A stretch of 64,000 nt of DNA, from NCBI RefSeq assembly GCF_013410955.1, contig NZ_JACCCG010000002.1, positions 479,225 through 543,224 on the forward strand. Direction: 5' to 3'. The stretch's first letter is position 1, and the number at the start of each line of letters is the position of its first letter. This stretch comes from Microbacterium sp. AK009. Lineage in GTDB: Bacteria; Actinomycetota; Actinomycetes; Actinomycetales; Microbacteriaceae. Of this stretch, positions 29,029 to 39,153 are shown piece by piece. The notes under the pieces were generated by a model. It was not told where the DNA came from. It did no database searches and saw only the letters and a program-made list of their open reading frames with translations. A program made the position numbers and the translations under genes.

Positions 29029-31143
29029 GTGACCAGCGACGCCGTACCCCCCCCGCCTCCCGTTGCCGCACGCTCGCCCCTCGTTCGCAGCCACCACGGT
29101 GACGACGTGGAAGACCCCTACGAGTGGCTCCGGGCGAAGGACGATCCCGCGGTGATCGCACACCTGGAGGCAGAGAACGCCTACACCGCGGCGCGCACCG
29201 CACACCTCGCGGGCCTTCAGGAGCGGGTGTTCGAGGAGATCAAGTCCCGCACCCTCGAGACCGACCTCTCCGTCCCCAGCCGCGACGGCGAGTGGTGGTA
29301 CTACGGCCGGACCGTCGCGGGGAAGCAGTACGGCATCCAGTGCCGCGCTCCCCTCGCATCTGCGGACGACTGGACCCCACCGGCGCTCTCGCCGGATGCC
29401 GAGGTACCCGGCGAGCAGGTCCTCCTCGACGGCAACGTCGAGGCGGAGGGCCAGGAGTTCTTCTCCCTGGGCAGCTTCGATGTCTCCACCGACGGTTCGC
29501 GCATGCTGTTCGGCGTCGACGTCGCCGGCGACGAGCGGTACACGATCCGTGTCCGAGACCTCGTGACCGGCCGTCAGCTCCCCGACGAGATCCCCGGCAC
29601 CTTCGCGGGGGCGAGCTTCTCGCCCGACGGCCGGTTCATCGTCTACACCACGGTCGATGACGCCTGGCGCCCCGACACCGTCTGGCTCCACGAGATCGGC
29701 ACACCGGTCGCCGATGACGCCACGCTCTTCCACGAGCCCGACGAGCGGTACTGGGTGGGCGCCGGGTTCACGCGCAGCGAGCGCTACCTCGTCATCAGCC
29801 TGGGCTCATCGATCACCTCCGAGGAGTGGCTCGTCGACGCCACCGATCTGAGATCCGAGCCGCGGGTCATCTGGCCGCGCCGCGAGGGCGTGGAGTACGA
29901 CGTCTCGCACGCCGTCGTCGACGGTGAAGACGAGCTCTACATCCTCCACAACGACGACGCGCTCGACTTCGAACTCGTGCGCGTATCGGCGGCCGACCCG
30001 CAGGGGCCTCGCCGCAGCGTCATCCCGCATCGCCCCGGCATCCGCCTGCTCGGTCTGTCGACCTTCCGCGACTGGGGCGTGATCGGCTACCGCCGCGAGG
30101 GACTCGCGCGACTCGGCATGCTCGACTACGCCACGTCTGCGGTGTCGGAGATCGAGTTCGACGAGCCGCTGTACTCGGTGGGCACCGGCGGGAACCCCGA
30201 GTGGGCCCCGCCGATGCTGCGGCTGTCGTACGGCTCGTTCGTCACGCCCCGCACGGTGTTGGACTACGAGATCGCGACGGGCGAGCTGATCGTGCGGAAG
30301 CGCCAGCCGATCCTCGGCGGCTATGATCCCGCGGAGTACGGACAGGCGCGCGTCTGGGCCCGCGCCGACGACGGCACCGAGGTGCCGGTCTCACTGGTGT
30401 GGAAGCGGTCGTTCGGCGAGCCGGGCGCGGCGCCGCGCCCTGTGCACCTCTACGGCTACGGGTCGTATGAGCACTCCATCGAGCCGGGATTCTCCGTGCC
30501 TCGCCTGTCGGAGCTCGACCGCGGCGTGATCTTCGCCGTCGCCCATGTCCGCGGCGGTGGCGAGATGGGCCGGCAGTGGTATGAGGACGGGAAGCTCCTG
30601 GCCAAGCGCAACACCTTCACGGACTTCGTCGCTGCCGCGCAGCACCTCGTCGAGGGCGGCTACACCACCGCTGACCGGATGGTGGCGGAGGGCGGAAGCG
30701 CCGGCGGGCTGCTGATGGGAGCGGTGGCGAACCTCGCGCCCGAGAGCTTCGCCGGGATCCTCGCCGATGTGCCGTTCGTCGATGCGCTGACGACTATCCT
30801 CGACCCCTCGCTGCCGCTGACCGTCATCGAGTGGGACGAGTGGGGCGACCCCCTTCACGACGCCGACGTCTACGCCTACATGAAGTCGTACACGCCCTAC
30901 GAGAACGTGCGGGAGGGGGTGCGCTATCCCCGCATCCTCGCGGTGACCTCTCTCAACGACACCCGCGTGCTCTACGTCGAGCCGGCGAAGTGGGTCGCGC
31001 GGCTGCGGGAGGTCGGCGCCGACGCGCTGCTGAAGTGCGAGATGGTCGCCGGGCACGGCGGCGTCTCGGGCCGGTACAACGCCTGGCGGGAGCGGGCGTT
31101 CGAGCTCGCGTGGCTGCTGGACGTACTCGGCGTCGCGGAGTGA
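29029..31143 (+). CDS. S9A family oligopeptidase (oligopeptidase B-like)
   Basis: A 704-residue serine oligopeptidase that should cut short peptides in the cytoplasm. Residues 1-410 are a beta-propeller lid beginning with SHHGDDVEDPYEWLRAKDD; the C-terminal alpha/beta-hydrolase domain holds the catalytic Ser in EGGSAGGLLMGA, the Asp in TSLNDTRV and the His in VAGHGGVSGRY. The last motif and the RGGGEMGRQWYEDGK segment are typical of oligopeptidase B rather than prolyl oligopeptidase, suggesting cleavage after basic residues. The start is GTG, with TAGCGT ending exactly 6 nt upstream (leaderless). The MFS gene ends only 42 nt earlier. Confidence 0.92.
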   Translation: MTSDAVPPPPPVAARSPLVRSHHGDDVEDPYEWLRAKDDPAVIAHLEAENAYTAARTAHLAGLQERVFEEIKSRTLETDLSVPSRDGEWWYYGRTVAGKQYGIQCRAPLASADDWTPPALSPDAEVPGEQVLLDGNVEAEGQEFFSLGSFDVSTDGSRMLFGVDVAGDERYTIRVRDLVTGRQLPDEIPGTFAGASFSPDGRFIVYTTVDDAWRPDTVWLHEIGTPVADDATLFHEPDERYWVGAGFTRSERYLVISLGSSITSEEWLVDATDLRSEPRVIWPRREGVEYDVSHAVVDGEDELYILHNDDALDFELVRVSAADPQGPRRSVIPHRPGIRLLGLSTFRDWGVIGYRREGLARLGMLDYATSAVSEIEFDEPLYSVGTGGNPEWAPPMLRLSYGSFVTPRTVLDYEIATGELIVRKRQPILGGYDPAEYGQARVWARADDGTEVPVSLVWKRSFGEPGAAPRPVHLYGYGSYEHSIEPGFSVPRLSELDRGVIFAVAHVRGGGEMGRQWYEDGKLLAKRNTFTDFVAAAQHLVEGGYTTADRMVAEGGSAGGLLMGAVANLAPESFAGILADVPFVDALTTILDPSLPLTVIEWDEWGDPLHDADVYAYMKSYTPYENVREGVRYPRILAVTSLNDTRVLYVEPAKWVARLREVGADALLKCEMVAGHGGVSGRYNAWRERAFELAWLLDVLGVAE

Positions 31144-31207
31144 GCCTCCGCGCCCGCCACTCCCGGGCCCCGTCACCACGCCTGACTGCCCGTCCCTACC
31201 GGCGCGC

Positions 31208-31318
31208 GTCTCACTTGCGGCGGTTCTCGGTCGCTGAGCCCGCGTTTGCTGAGACATGCGCGGGCAGGTGTCTCACAAGCCGAGCCCTTCTGCCGTGTTC
31301 GTATCGTCTTCTGCGACA
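31208..31318. repeat. Cluster of short TTNTGNGACA-like motifs, upstream of DUF559 gene
   Basis: Related copies occur in both orientations: CAAGTGAGAC (reverse of 31208-31217), TTTGCTGAGACATG (31245-31258) set in a CCCGCG/CGCGGG frame, TTGTGAGACA (reverse of 31269-31278) and TTCTGCGACA (31309-31318). The 270-nt gap around them has no gene. Matching motifs flank the other end of the DUF559 gene. Confidence 0.6.
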
Positions 31319-31413
31319 CCGGACTCCTCCTGCACATCCATCGCTGACCGCTTGCCGTCCACAGATGCGAGGTCGCTCCCCCGCGCGTCGGTGCGGAAAG
31401 GCTGAATGGTCGG

Positions 31414-32394
31414 ATGACACGACGCGCCCGCCCGCTCCCGCCGCCGTTCTCCGACCGCCCCTTCTCCACGGCTGAAGCCCGCGCCGCCGGTGTATCGCCC
31501 TCGCGCCTGCGTGGACGCGATCTCGAGCGTCCGACGCGGGGAGTCCGGGTCGTGCGCCCCGTGGCCCCCCGCCCGATCGCGGCCGAGACCGCGAGCCACA
31601 GCGAACGCCTGGCCGACCTGCGGGAGGACCTCGTCCGCCGTGCGCGCGAGGTGGCGCCCGCTGTGACACCGGCACAGTTCTTCAGCCACAGCACCGGTCT
31701 CGCCCTCCTCGGAGCCCCGCTGCCGTTCCGCCGTGACGGCGCTCATCCCCTTCACCTCTCGGTGCGGCGTCCGGCGCCTCAGCCTCGCCGCACAGGAGTC
31801 GTCGGCCACCGCCTCCAGGATCGGCCGGGCGGACGGTGGATCGCCGACGGTCTCCCCATCGACCACCCGGCTCGACTGTGGCGACAGGCGGCGGGAGGGT
31901 GGGATGTCGATGACATCATCGCGGCGGGAGACTTCCTGATCTGTCCCCGCCACCGCCTCATCACGCTCGACGACCTGTGGGATGAGGTCCGGGTCGTCGG
32001 CGACGTGTCGGGCAGAAAGCTGCATAGGGCGCTCGATGAGATCCGCGCGGGCGCCGAGACCGCCGAGGAGACGCGGCTGCGCCTCGCCATCACGCGTGCG
32101 GGTCTGCCCGAGCCCGCGCTCAATCACGACCTGCGTACTGACGCGGGCAGATTCGTCGCCCGCCTGGACCTGGCCTACCCGCGATATCGGGTGGGCGTCG
32201 AGCACGACGGCCGTGTCCATGCGTTCGACGAGAAGCAGTTCGCACGGGACGCCGATCGCTGGGACGACATCCGCCGCGAAGGGTGGACGCACGTCCGCAT
32301 CCTCAGCCATCATCTGCGCCCGGACCCGGCCAGGGCTGTGCAGAAGGTCGCCGAGGCGCTTCTCGCCGCCGGGTGGCGTGGTCACGGTGTCTGA
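31414..32394 (+). CDS. DUF559 protein with AbiEi-like N-terminus
   Basis: A 326-residue protein of unknown role. The N-terminal portion (FSTAEARAAGVSPSRLRGRDLE) resembles the winged-helix start of AbiEi-type antitoxins and related DUF559 proteins. The C-terminal 110 residues form a DUF559 domain related to Vsr-like PD-(D/E)XK nucleases: EETRLRLAITRAGL, then ARLDLAYPRYRVGVEHDGRVH with Asp and Glu/Asp in the metal-binding positions, and DADRWDDIRREGWTHVRI. No toxin gene lies next to it. Many short inverted or direct motif copies flank it on both sides. The ATG at 31414 has only a weak ribosome site. Confidence 0.75.
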   Translation: MTRRARPLPPPFSDRPFSTAEARAAGVSPSRLRGRDLERPTRGVRVVRPVAPRPIAAETASHSERLADLREDLVRRAREVAPAVTPAQFFSHSTGLALLGAPLPFRRDGAHPLHLSVRRPAPQPRRTGVVGHRLQDRPGGRWIADGLPIDHPARLWRQAAGGWDVDDIIAAGDFLICPRHRLITLDDLWDEVRVVGDVSGRKLHRALDEIRAGAETAEETRLRLAITRAGLPEPALNHDLRTDAGRFVARLDLAYPRYRVGVEHDGRVHAFDEKQFARDADRWDDIRREGWTHVRILSHHLRPDPARAVQKVAEALLAAGWRGHGV

Positions 32395-32399
32395 CCCCA

Positions 32400-32458
32400 C
32401 GCGTGTCTCAGAAGAGGTGGCCTCCATGCCTCTGACACCGCCTCTTCTGCGACACGCG
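32400..32458. repeat. Palindrome, 18-bp stem with 23-nt loop
   Basis: CGCGTGTCTCAGAAGAGG (32400-32417) pairs with 32441-32458 at 17 of 18 positions, just 5 nt after the DUF559 stop. Each arm carries one TTCTGNGACA motif copy. It could terminate transcription, but the motif match suggests a second role. Confidence 0.7.
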
Positions 32459-32501
32459 GGGCGAGGATGTCGCAGATGATGCGCCGATGGCGGCGGCCGG
32501 C

Positions 32502-32617
32502 GCCGGTTTGTGGGACATGGCGGCCGCCGGCCGCGGTTTGTGGGACATGGCGGCGGCGGCAGGCGCCGGTTTGTGGGACATGGCGGCCGCCGGCCGCGGT
32601 TTGTGGGACATGGCGGC
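32502..32617. repeat. Four-copy tandem array containing TTTGTGGGACATGG
   Basis: Identical 14-mers start at 32507, 32537, 32570 and 32600 (spacings 30, 33 and 30 nt), separated by GC-rich CGGCNGCNGGC filler that alternates between two versions. The array lies between the DUF559 gene and the end of pfkA. Frames through it give GLWDMAAAG- or MSHKPAP-type repeats but no credible gene. Confidence 0.85.
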
Positions 32618-32639
32618 GGCGGTGCGCGCCCGACGCCGT

Positions 32640-33668
<1,029 letters not shown>

Positions 33669-33682
33669 GTGTGTCCTCGGTG

Positions 33683-33725
33683 CTCTCGGGGTGGGGCTAT
33701 CGGCGACGCTGCCTCACCCCGAGAG
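33683..33725 (-). terminator. Hairpin between helicase gene and pfkA
   Basis: An 11-bp perfect stem (33683-33693 with 33715-33725) with a 21-nt loop. It lies after the helicase stop and 15 nt upstream of pfkA, so it can be a terminator for the former or a leader structure for the latter. Confidence 0.55.
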
Positions 33726-33774
33726 TACTGCCGGATGCCGGGGGCACACCAACCCGGCAGGCCCGCGGCCCGGC

Positions 33775-35958
33775 TCAGACTTCGCCGAGCGCCCGCCGGG
33801 TGAGATGCATGAGCGCCGACAGCTGCACCGAGTCGCTGGACTCGGGGTCCACCGCGATGCCGTCGAGGGCCCGCTGGGCGAGTCCCTGCTTGGAGTCGAT
33901 GAGCTCGGCGATCTTGGTGTCGATCGTGTGGGCGGCGATGATGCGCCACGCCGTCACGGGCTCCGCCTGGCCGATGCGGTGCACCCGGTCGATGGCCTGC
34001 GTCTGCTCGGCCGCCGTCCACGACAGCTCCGCCAGCACGACGTTGGAAGCCGCCTGCATGTTCACGCCGACACCGGCGGCCGTCAGCGAACACACCGCGA
34101 CACCCACCCCGGGGTCGTTGTTGAACGCGTCGATGGCCTCCTGGCGTGCGGTGGAGGTCTGGTCTCCGCGCAGCGACACCGACCGCACTCCCGACGCGCG
34201 GAAGTGCGCCTCGGCGGCGTCCATGACGTCGATGTGCTTGGCGAAGAACACCACTTTGCCCACCGACCGCTGCAGCTGCACGGCGTAGTCGGCGGCGAGA
34301 TGGGCCTTGGCCTGACCGATGCGACGCACCATGGTGAAGACGTTCTCCGACCCCGTCCCCTGCGCCTTGGACTCGTCGAGCTCGTTCTGGGCGACCAGTC
34401 GCACGATGTCGTCGTCGAGCTCTCCGGGCAGGTGCAGGGTCGCCTGCCCCTGGCGGGCGGTGCCGCGGGCCTCGATGATGCGGCGGTAGCGCGCGGCGAG
34501 GCGGTCGCCGAGCTCGCGCTCGGCCTGGCGGATGGATCGGCCGAATTCGTCGTCGAGCTCGACGGGAAGGTCGGCGATCAGCTTGTCGGGGAGGTCGGCT
34601 GCGACATCCGTCTTCAGCCGCCGGACGATCCCCATCGAGATGACCGCCTCACGGGCGGCGGGGTAGAACGCCTTGTCGGCCGGTGTGAGACCCGACTCGT
34701 CGAGCTTCTCCATCAGCGCCGGCCCCGGCTTCTCGCCGGTGGTCCAGCCGAGGAAGCGCCAGATCGCGTCGAAGTCCTCGACGTCGTTGATCAGCGGGGT
34801 GCCGGTGAGGGCCAGCATGAGGGGGTCGCGCACCTGCTCGCGGATGCGGCCCGCCAGGGCGAGGACGTTCTGCGAGCGGAGCGAGGTGAGGTTCTTGATG
34901 AAGTGGGCCTCATCGACGACCATGCCCTTCAGCCCGATCGAGCTCAGCCATGACAGGTGCCGGTCGAGGATCTCGTAGTTGACGATGAACACGTCGGCGA
35001 AGGCGTCCATCGCCTCCCCGTCGCCGTGGATGACGGTCGCCCGGCGCTGCGGCGTCCAGCGCGCGACCTCGCGCGCCCAGTTCATCTTCACGACGTTCGG
35101 GACGACCGCGAGCAGCGGATAGGCGTCGGCGACCGAGGCGGCGAGCACCGACTCGGCGGTCTTGCCGAGGCCCGGCTCATCGGCGAGGAGGAACGACCGG
35201 TGCCCCTGACGCACCGCCTCGAGGAAGCGCGACTGGTGCGGCATGACCTCCAGGCCCTTGGGCGAGAGACGGTCGAACTCGGGGACGGGGGGCAGATCCA
35301 TGGATGCTGCGCCGCCTCCGGCACCGGTCTCGAAGGCCTTGTAGAGCGGGCCCATGAGCTCCCAGCCGTCCAGGCGCCGGCGGATGTTGTCCTTGGGCGC
35401 CAGGCGCGACAGGTCCGGCGCGAGGAACGGGTTCGCCATCTGGCGGGCTTCGATGGTCGGGGGCACCACCTGGCGCTCGGCGAGCGCGGCGGGTACGACC
35501 TGCGCGGGCGCCGGAGCGCTGTCGGTGATGATCAGCTCGTCCGGCGGCAGCTCGGCACCGGATTCCAGCAGCCAGTCGCGTCGCATGCGGCGGGCGACCG
35601 GCGAGGTGGCCTGGTCGACTTCGAGAAGCTGGATCAGAGAGGTGTCGCGAGCCGCGGTCTTGGCGAGGATCGTCGCGACACCGTCGAGGCGCTTCAGCAG
35701 CTCCGAACGGGTGGCGTCGGTGATCTCGGTGTCGGCCTTGACCCGTGCCCGCTCCTCGCGGACGAGGAAGGCGATCACCTGGAACTTGACGCGATTGGTG
35801 GGCCCGAGCTTGCCGCGCTGGGCTTTGGCTTCGACCTCGCGAACCTTGCGGGCGAGGATCGGGATGACGGGGGCGTCGTCGTCGCGGCGCGACGACGACC
35901 TTCTGCGGCTCGACGCCGAGCGTGAGCGCGAATCCTGGGCGGGTGCCGTGGTCGGCAT
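33775..35958 (-). CDS. SNF2-family DEAD/DEAH helicase
   Basis: A 727-residue Swi2/Snf2-type ATPase that translocates on double-stranded DNA. An N-terminal region of about 230 residues (basic, Ser/Arg-rich start) is of unknown fold. The motor follows: LLADEPGLGKTAESVL (Walker A), VVDEAHFIKN (motif II), ALTGTPLINDVEDFDAI (motif III) and, in the second lobe, VVFFAKHIDVMDAAEAHF and TQAIDRVHRIGQAEPV (motif VI). No methylase, nuclease or SWIM domain is fused. The ATG at 35958 follows AGGAGGAG. It is a single-gene unit; a housekeeping DNA repair or transcription-recycling role is likely but unproven. Confidence 0.9.
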   Translation of the reverse strand: MPTTAPAQDSRSRSASSRRRSSSRRDDDAPVIPILARKVREVEAKAQRGKLGPTNRVKFQVIAFLVREERARVKADTEITDATRSELLKRLDGVATILAKTAARDTSLIQLLEVDQATSPVARRMRRDWLLESGAELPPDELIITDSAPAPAQVVPAALAERQVVPPTIEARQMANPFLAPDLSRLAPKDNIRRRLDGWELMGPLYKAFETGAGGGAASMDLPPVPEFDRLSPKGLEVMPHQSRFLEAVRQGHRSFLLADEPGLGKTAESVLAASVADAYPLLAVVPNVVKMNWAREVARWTPQRRATVIHGDGEAMDAFADVFIVNYEILDRHLSWLSSIGLKGMVVDEAHFIKNLTSLRSQNVLALAGRIREQVRDPLMLALTGTPLINDVEDFDAIWRFLGWTTGEKPGPALMEKLDESGLTPADKAFYPAAREAVISMGIVRRLKTDVAADLPDKLIADLPVELDDEFGRSIRQAERELGDRLAARYRRIIEARGTARQGQATLHLPGELDDDIVRLVAQNELDESKAQGTGSENVFTMVRRIGQAKAHLAADYAVQLQRSVGKVVFFAKHIDVMDAAEAHFRASGVRSVSLRGDQTSTARQEAIDAFNNDPGVGVAVCSLTAAGVGVNMQAASNVVLAELSWTAAEQTQAIDRVHRIGQAEPVTAWRIIAAHTIDTKIAELIDSKQGLAQRALDGIAVDPESSDSVQLSALMHLTRRALGEV

Positions 35959-36190
35959 GCTCCTCCTGAGCGTGAGTGCCGGTGAGGACCGGCGGGTGTC
36001 CGGCGGGGCCGGTGAGAGCGACGGGGTCCGCGGGCGGCGATCCGTCACGACGCGGGTCGGAGTCCTCGGCCGGGCGGCTGCGGGCACTCGCTTCAGCGAG
36101 CTGCGGCGACGCCGGTGAGATCTCCGGCAACGATTCTAGCGCGCCGCCGGGCCGCGCGCCCACTCCCCGCACACCCTGCGGCGCGTCGGG

Positions 36191-36829
36191 TCACCCCCAG
36201 AGCGTCTGGACGATGTCCTCGCTGTACCCCTCGGGGGTGAAATTGATGTAGGCGGTGGCCACCCATCCGTTGTCACGCACGACGTGGGTCTCGCCCCGGA
36301 GGTACGGCACATCATCGAGCGAGACACCGCGCTGCTCGATGCGGCAGACGGTCCCGCCCAGCGCGTCCTCGCAGCCGAAACCCGACTCCAGCAGGCCGGT
36401 GCGCAGCGCCGCCGCCTGCGTCGCGTCGATCACAGTGACGGTGGTCGCGAGCCCCGACTCGCTCGGGGTACCCCACGAGCAGCGGATCGACGGAGGCCCG
36501 GCGGCGAGGATCTCCAGCCCGACGGCGTTCTCGGTGGAGTACATCGTCACGCCGGGATCGTTCAGGGGCGGGTTCTGCTGGTTGAGGGAGTCGAGCATTG
36601 TCGCCGAGTAGATGTCCTCGCACCGCTCCGGCAGCTGCAGCGTGTCGGGCAGCATCGTCTCGATCGGCGAGGGGGTCGGCGCAGGCGACACCGGAGTGAC
36701 GCCATCCGACGGAGTCGGGCTCGCGGACGGCGAGGGCGTCGAGCCGGGCTCGGGGACGCATCCGGTCGCCACGGCGAGGATTATCGTCGCGCCTGCGGCG
36801 ATGACGACTGCGCGTCGGATGTTCATCAT
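36191..36829 (-). CDS. Hypothetical lipoprotein
   Basis: A 212-residue predicted lipoprotein. A signal sequence with arginines at residues 5-6 ends in the lipobox AVATGC (Cys24), followed by a Ser/Pro/Thr-rich linker (TPSPSASPTPSDGV) to about residue 60. The globular part has four further cysteines (ERCEDIY, SIRCSWG, GFGCEDA, GTVCRIE) that may form two disulfides. No known domain is recognised; size and pattern resemble actinobacterial DUF3558-like surface lipoproteins. The first of two tandem ATGs is preferred, with GGAAGG 6 nt upstream. It is divergent from an MFS exporter gene 54 bp away. Confidence 0.8.
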   Translation of the reverse strand: MMNIRRAVVIAAGATIILAVATGCVPEPGSTPSPSASPTPSDGVTPVSPAPTPSPIETMLPDTLQLPERCEDIYSATMLDSLNQQNPPLNDPGVTMYSTENAVGLEILAAGPPSIRCSWGTPSESGLATTVTVIDATQAAALRTGLLESGFGCEDALGGTVCRIEQRGVSLDDVPYLRGETHVVRDNGWVATAYINFTPEGYSEDIVQTLWG

Positions 36830-36883
36830 GGGTGCCCTTCCCCCGTCGGATTTCGACGATACCCGCGGGAGTAGGGTGAGGGC

Positions 36884-38266
36884 GTGACCGATCAGCCGGC
36901 GACACGCGAGCGTGTCGTCCTCCTCGTCGCGATCCTCGCGTCGTTCGTGGCCTTCCTCGACAGCACGGTGGTCACGGTCGCCCTTCCCGCCATCGCCGAG
37001 GAACTGGGCGGAGGACTCGCCACCCAGCAGTGGGTCGTCGACGCGTACCTCATCACCCTCGGCGCGCTCATCCTCGTCGCGGGCTCGCTCAGCGACGTGT
37101 TCGGCCGTGTCGTGGTGCTGGTGTGGGGACTCATCGGGTTCGGAGTGACCTCCGTCGCGATCGCCGCAGCGCCGACGGCGGAGTTCCTCATCGTCGCGCG
37201 CGGACTCCAGGGGGTCGCCGGCGCCCTGCTCGTGCCGAGCTCGCTCGCCCTCATCACCGCAACCTTCCGCGGTCCCGCACAGGCGCGCGCCATCGGCACG
37301 TGGACGGGCGCGACGACGGCGGCCATGCTCGTCGGCCCCCTGCTCGGCGGTGTCTTCGTCGACCTGCTGTCGTGGCGCCTGGCCTTCCTGATCAACGTGG
37401 TCCCCATCGCCGTGACGCTCTTCCTCCTTCCGCGTATGGGGCTGGCCGAGAGACGCGACCCCACGCGCAGCGTCGACTGGGCGGGCGCGGCGATGTGCGC
37501 CGTCGGACTCGGCGGGGTGGTGTTCGCCCTCATCGAGCAGCCGAACCTCGGGTGGTCCTCACCTCTCATCTGGGCGACGCTCGCCGTCGGCATCCTTTCC
37601 TTCGCCGGGTTCCTCGTCCGACAGCACCTGGCGCGCAGTCCCATGATGCCGCTCGGCCTGTTCCGCGTCCGCAATTTCTGGACCGGAAACGTCGCCACCG
37701 CCTTCATCTACGGTGCCCTGTCGCTGAACGGGTTCGTGGTCGGGGTGTACCTGCAGCAGAGCGCAGGGCTTCCCGCGACCCTGGCGGGGCTGGCGATGCT
37801 TCCCAGCACCGTGCTGCTGATCGTCCTCAGCTCGCGGGTCGGCACCCTCGCCGGCAGGATCGGCCCGCGCCTGTTCATGACGGTCGGGCCCTTGCTCATG
37901 GCCGTCGGCGCCCTGCTGCTGCTGACCGTGTCGGAAGACTTCGACTACTGGTGGCAGGTGCTCCCGAGTGTCGTCATTTTCGGCCTGGGGCTCGCGGTGA
38001 CCGTCTCGCCCCTCACCTCGGCCATCCTCGGTGCCATCGACAGCTCACGCTCGGGAATCGCCTCCGCGGTGAACAACGCCGTCGCCCGCGTCGCGGGTCT
38101 GCTGGTCATCGCGGCCCTCGGCACGATCGTGGGCGGGTCGCTCGACCTCGACGGCTTCCACCGGGCGGCAGTCGTCACCGCCGTGTTCCTCGCCATCGGC
38201 GGGGTGGTGTCGTGGTTCGGGATCCGCAACCCCGTCGCGAGCGAGAGCCCGGCAGAGGTCAGGTGA
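36884..38266 (+). CDS. MFS exporter, DHA2 family
   Basis: A 460-residue major facilitator exporter. Helix 1 carries FVAFLDSTVVTVALPAIAEEL (motif D1), the loop after helix 2 is AGSLSDVFGRVVVLVWGLIG (motif A), and helix 5 has TTAAMLVGPLLGGVFVDLLSWRLAF (motif C, antiporter). The second half is intact, with about 13-14 helices. It is shorter than the other exporter in the window (541 residues) because the C-terminal extracellular loop is reduced. The start is GTG, with TAGGGT ending 6 nt upstream (leaderless). It converges on the aldehyde dehydrogenase pair, ending 12 nt from it. The substrate is unknown. Confidence 0.88.
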   Translation: MTDQPATRERVVLLVAILASFVAFLDSTVVTVALPAIAEELGGGLATQQWVVDAYLITLGALILVAGSLSDVFGRVVVLVWGLIGFGVTSVAIAAAPTAEFLIVARGLQGVAGALLVPSSLALITATFRGPAQARAIGTWTGATTAAMLVGPLLGGVFVDLLSWRLAFLINVVPIAVTLFLLPRMGLAERRDPTRSVDWAGAAMCAVGLGGVVFALIEQPNLGWSSPLIWATLAVGILSFAGFLVRQHLARSPMMPLGLFRVRNFWTGNVATAFIYGALSLNGFVVGVYLQQSAGLPATLAGLAMLPSTVLLIVLSSRVGTLAGRIGPRLFMTVGPLLMAVGALLLLTVSEDFDYWWQVLPSVVIFGLGLAVTVSPLTSAILGAIDSSRSGIASAVNNAVARVAGLLVIAALGTIVGGSLDLDGFHRAAVVTAVFLAIGGVVSWFGIRNPVASESPAEVR

Positions 38267-38278
38267 GACGCACGGACC

Positions 38279-39142
38279 TCAGATGAGGCTCTTGGTGTGC
38301 CAGACCGTCTTCACCTCGGTGAAGGCGGTGATCCGCTGCAGGCTCGGCGCTGCCGCATCCGGTCCCTGCTCTGGCGGAAGCACACGGGTGAGCGTCTCGG
38401 CCGCCTTCACCTGCAGGTCGATCCAGTCGATGTCTCCCGCGCCGACCAGGTCGAGCGCGTGCACGTCGGGGTGACCCGCCAGCCACGGCGCGATCTCAGC
38501 AGGCGATCCCGTGAGGATGTTCACGACACCGCCGGGCACATCTGAGGTGGCCAGCACCTCGGCGAGGCTGATGGCCGAGAGCGGGAAGGCCTCGGAGGCG
38601 ACGACGACCACGCTGTTGCCTGCGACGAGGGCCGGCGCGATCGCAGACACCAGGCCGATCAGGGCGGTGTCCTGCGGGGCGATCACGCCCACCACCCCCG
38701 TGGGCTCGGGCACCGACAGGTTGAAGTAGGGCCCGGCCACCGGGTTGGCGTTGCCGGTGACCTGCGCGAACTTGTCGCACCAGCCGGCATACCAGACCCA
38801 CCGGTCGATGGCTTCGTCGACCTCGGCGGCCGCCTGGGACTGCGACAGTCCGGTCTGCGCGATGACCTCATCGACGAACTGGCCGCGGCGACCCTCGAGC
38901 ACCTCGGCGACGCGGTAGAGCACCTGTCCGCGGTTGTACGCGGTGGCGCCCGACCAGGTCTTCACGGCACCGACGGCGGCACCCACCGCATCGCGCGCAT
39001 CCTTCCGCGAGGCCTGCGCCGCATTTGCGAGGAATGCGCCACCGGGCGAGCGAACCTCGTAGGTGCGCCCGGACTCGCTGCGGGGGAAGGCCCCGCCGAT
39101 GAAGAGCTTGTAGGTCTTGGGAACGGTCAAACGCTGTGTCAT
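38279..39142 (-). CDS. Half-length aldehyde dehydrogenase homologue, no catalytic domain
   Basis: A 287-residue protein matching only the NAD-binding half and a C-terminal oligomerisation-like strand of aldehyde dehydrogenases. Recognisable parts are LFIGGAFPRSESGRTYEVRSP, EPTGVVGVIAPQDTALIGLV and VPGGVVNILTGSPAEIAPWL. The active-site Asn (usually in PWN) lies in a changed APQD context, the cofactor Lys is replaced in VVVVASEAFPLSA, and there is no ELGGK glutamate or catalytic cysteine. The end, TEVKTVWHTKSLI, looks natural rather than broken. It follows a full-length enzyme gene by 11 nt. The pair has the size of the two domains of ALDH16. Confidence 0.85.
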   Translation of the reverse strand: MTQRLTVPKTYKLFIGGAFPRSESGRTYEVRSPGGAFLANAAQASRKDARDAVGAAVGAVKTWSGATAYNRGQVLYRVAEVLEGRRGQFVDEVIAQTGLSQSQAAAEVDEAIDRWVWYAGWCDKFAQVTGNANPVAGPYFNLSVPEPTGVVGVIAPQDTALIGLVSAIAPALVAGNSVVVVASEAFPLSAISLAEVLATSDVPGGVVNILTGSPAEIAPWLAGHPDVHALDLVGAGDIDWIDLQVKAAETLTRVLPPEQGPDAAAPSLQRITAFTEVKTVWHTKSLI

Positions 39143-39153
39143 GTCCTGGGTCC

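Noticed and set aside
32502..32617. Possible CRISPR array
   Set aside because: Identical parts are only 14 nt, the intervening bases are themselves repeated rather than unique spacers, and no cas gene is near.
38279..39142. Aldehyde dehydrogenase pseudogene by truncation
   Set aside because: The frame is intact, has a ribosome site, keeps operon spacing and ends in a sensible C-terminus, so a specialised half-length protein is more likely than a broken copy.
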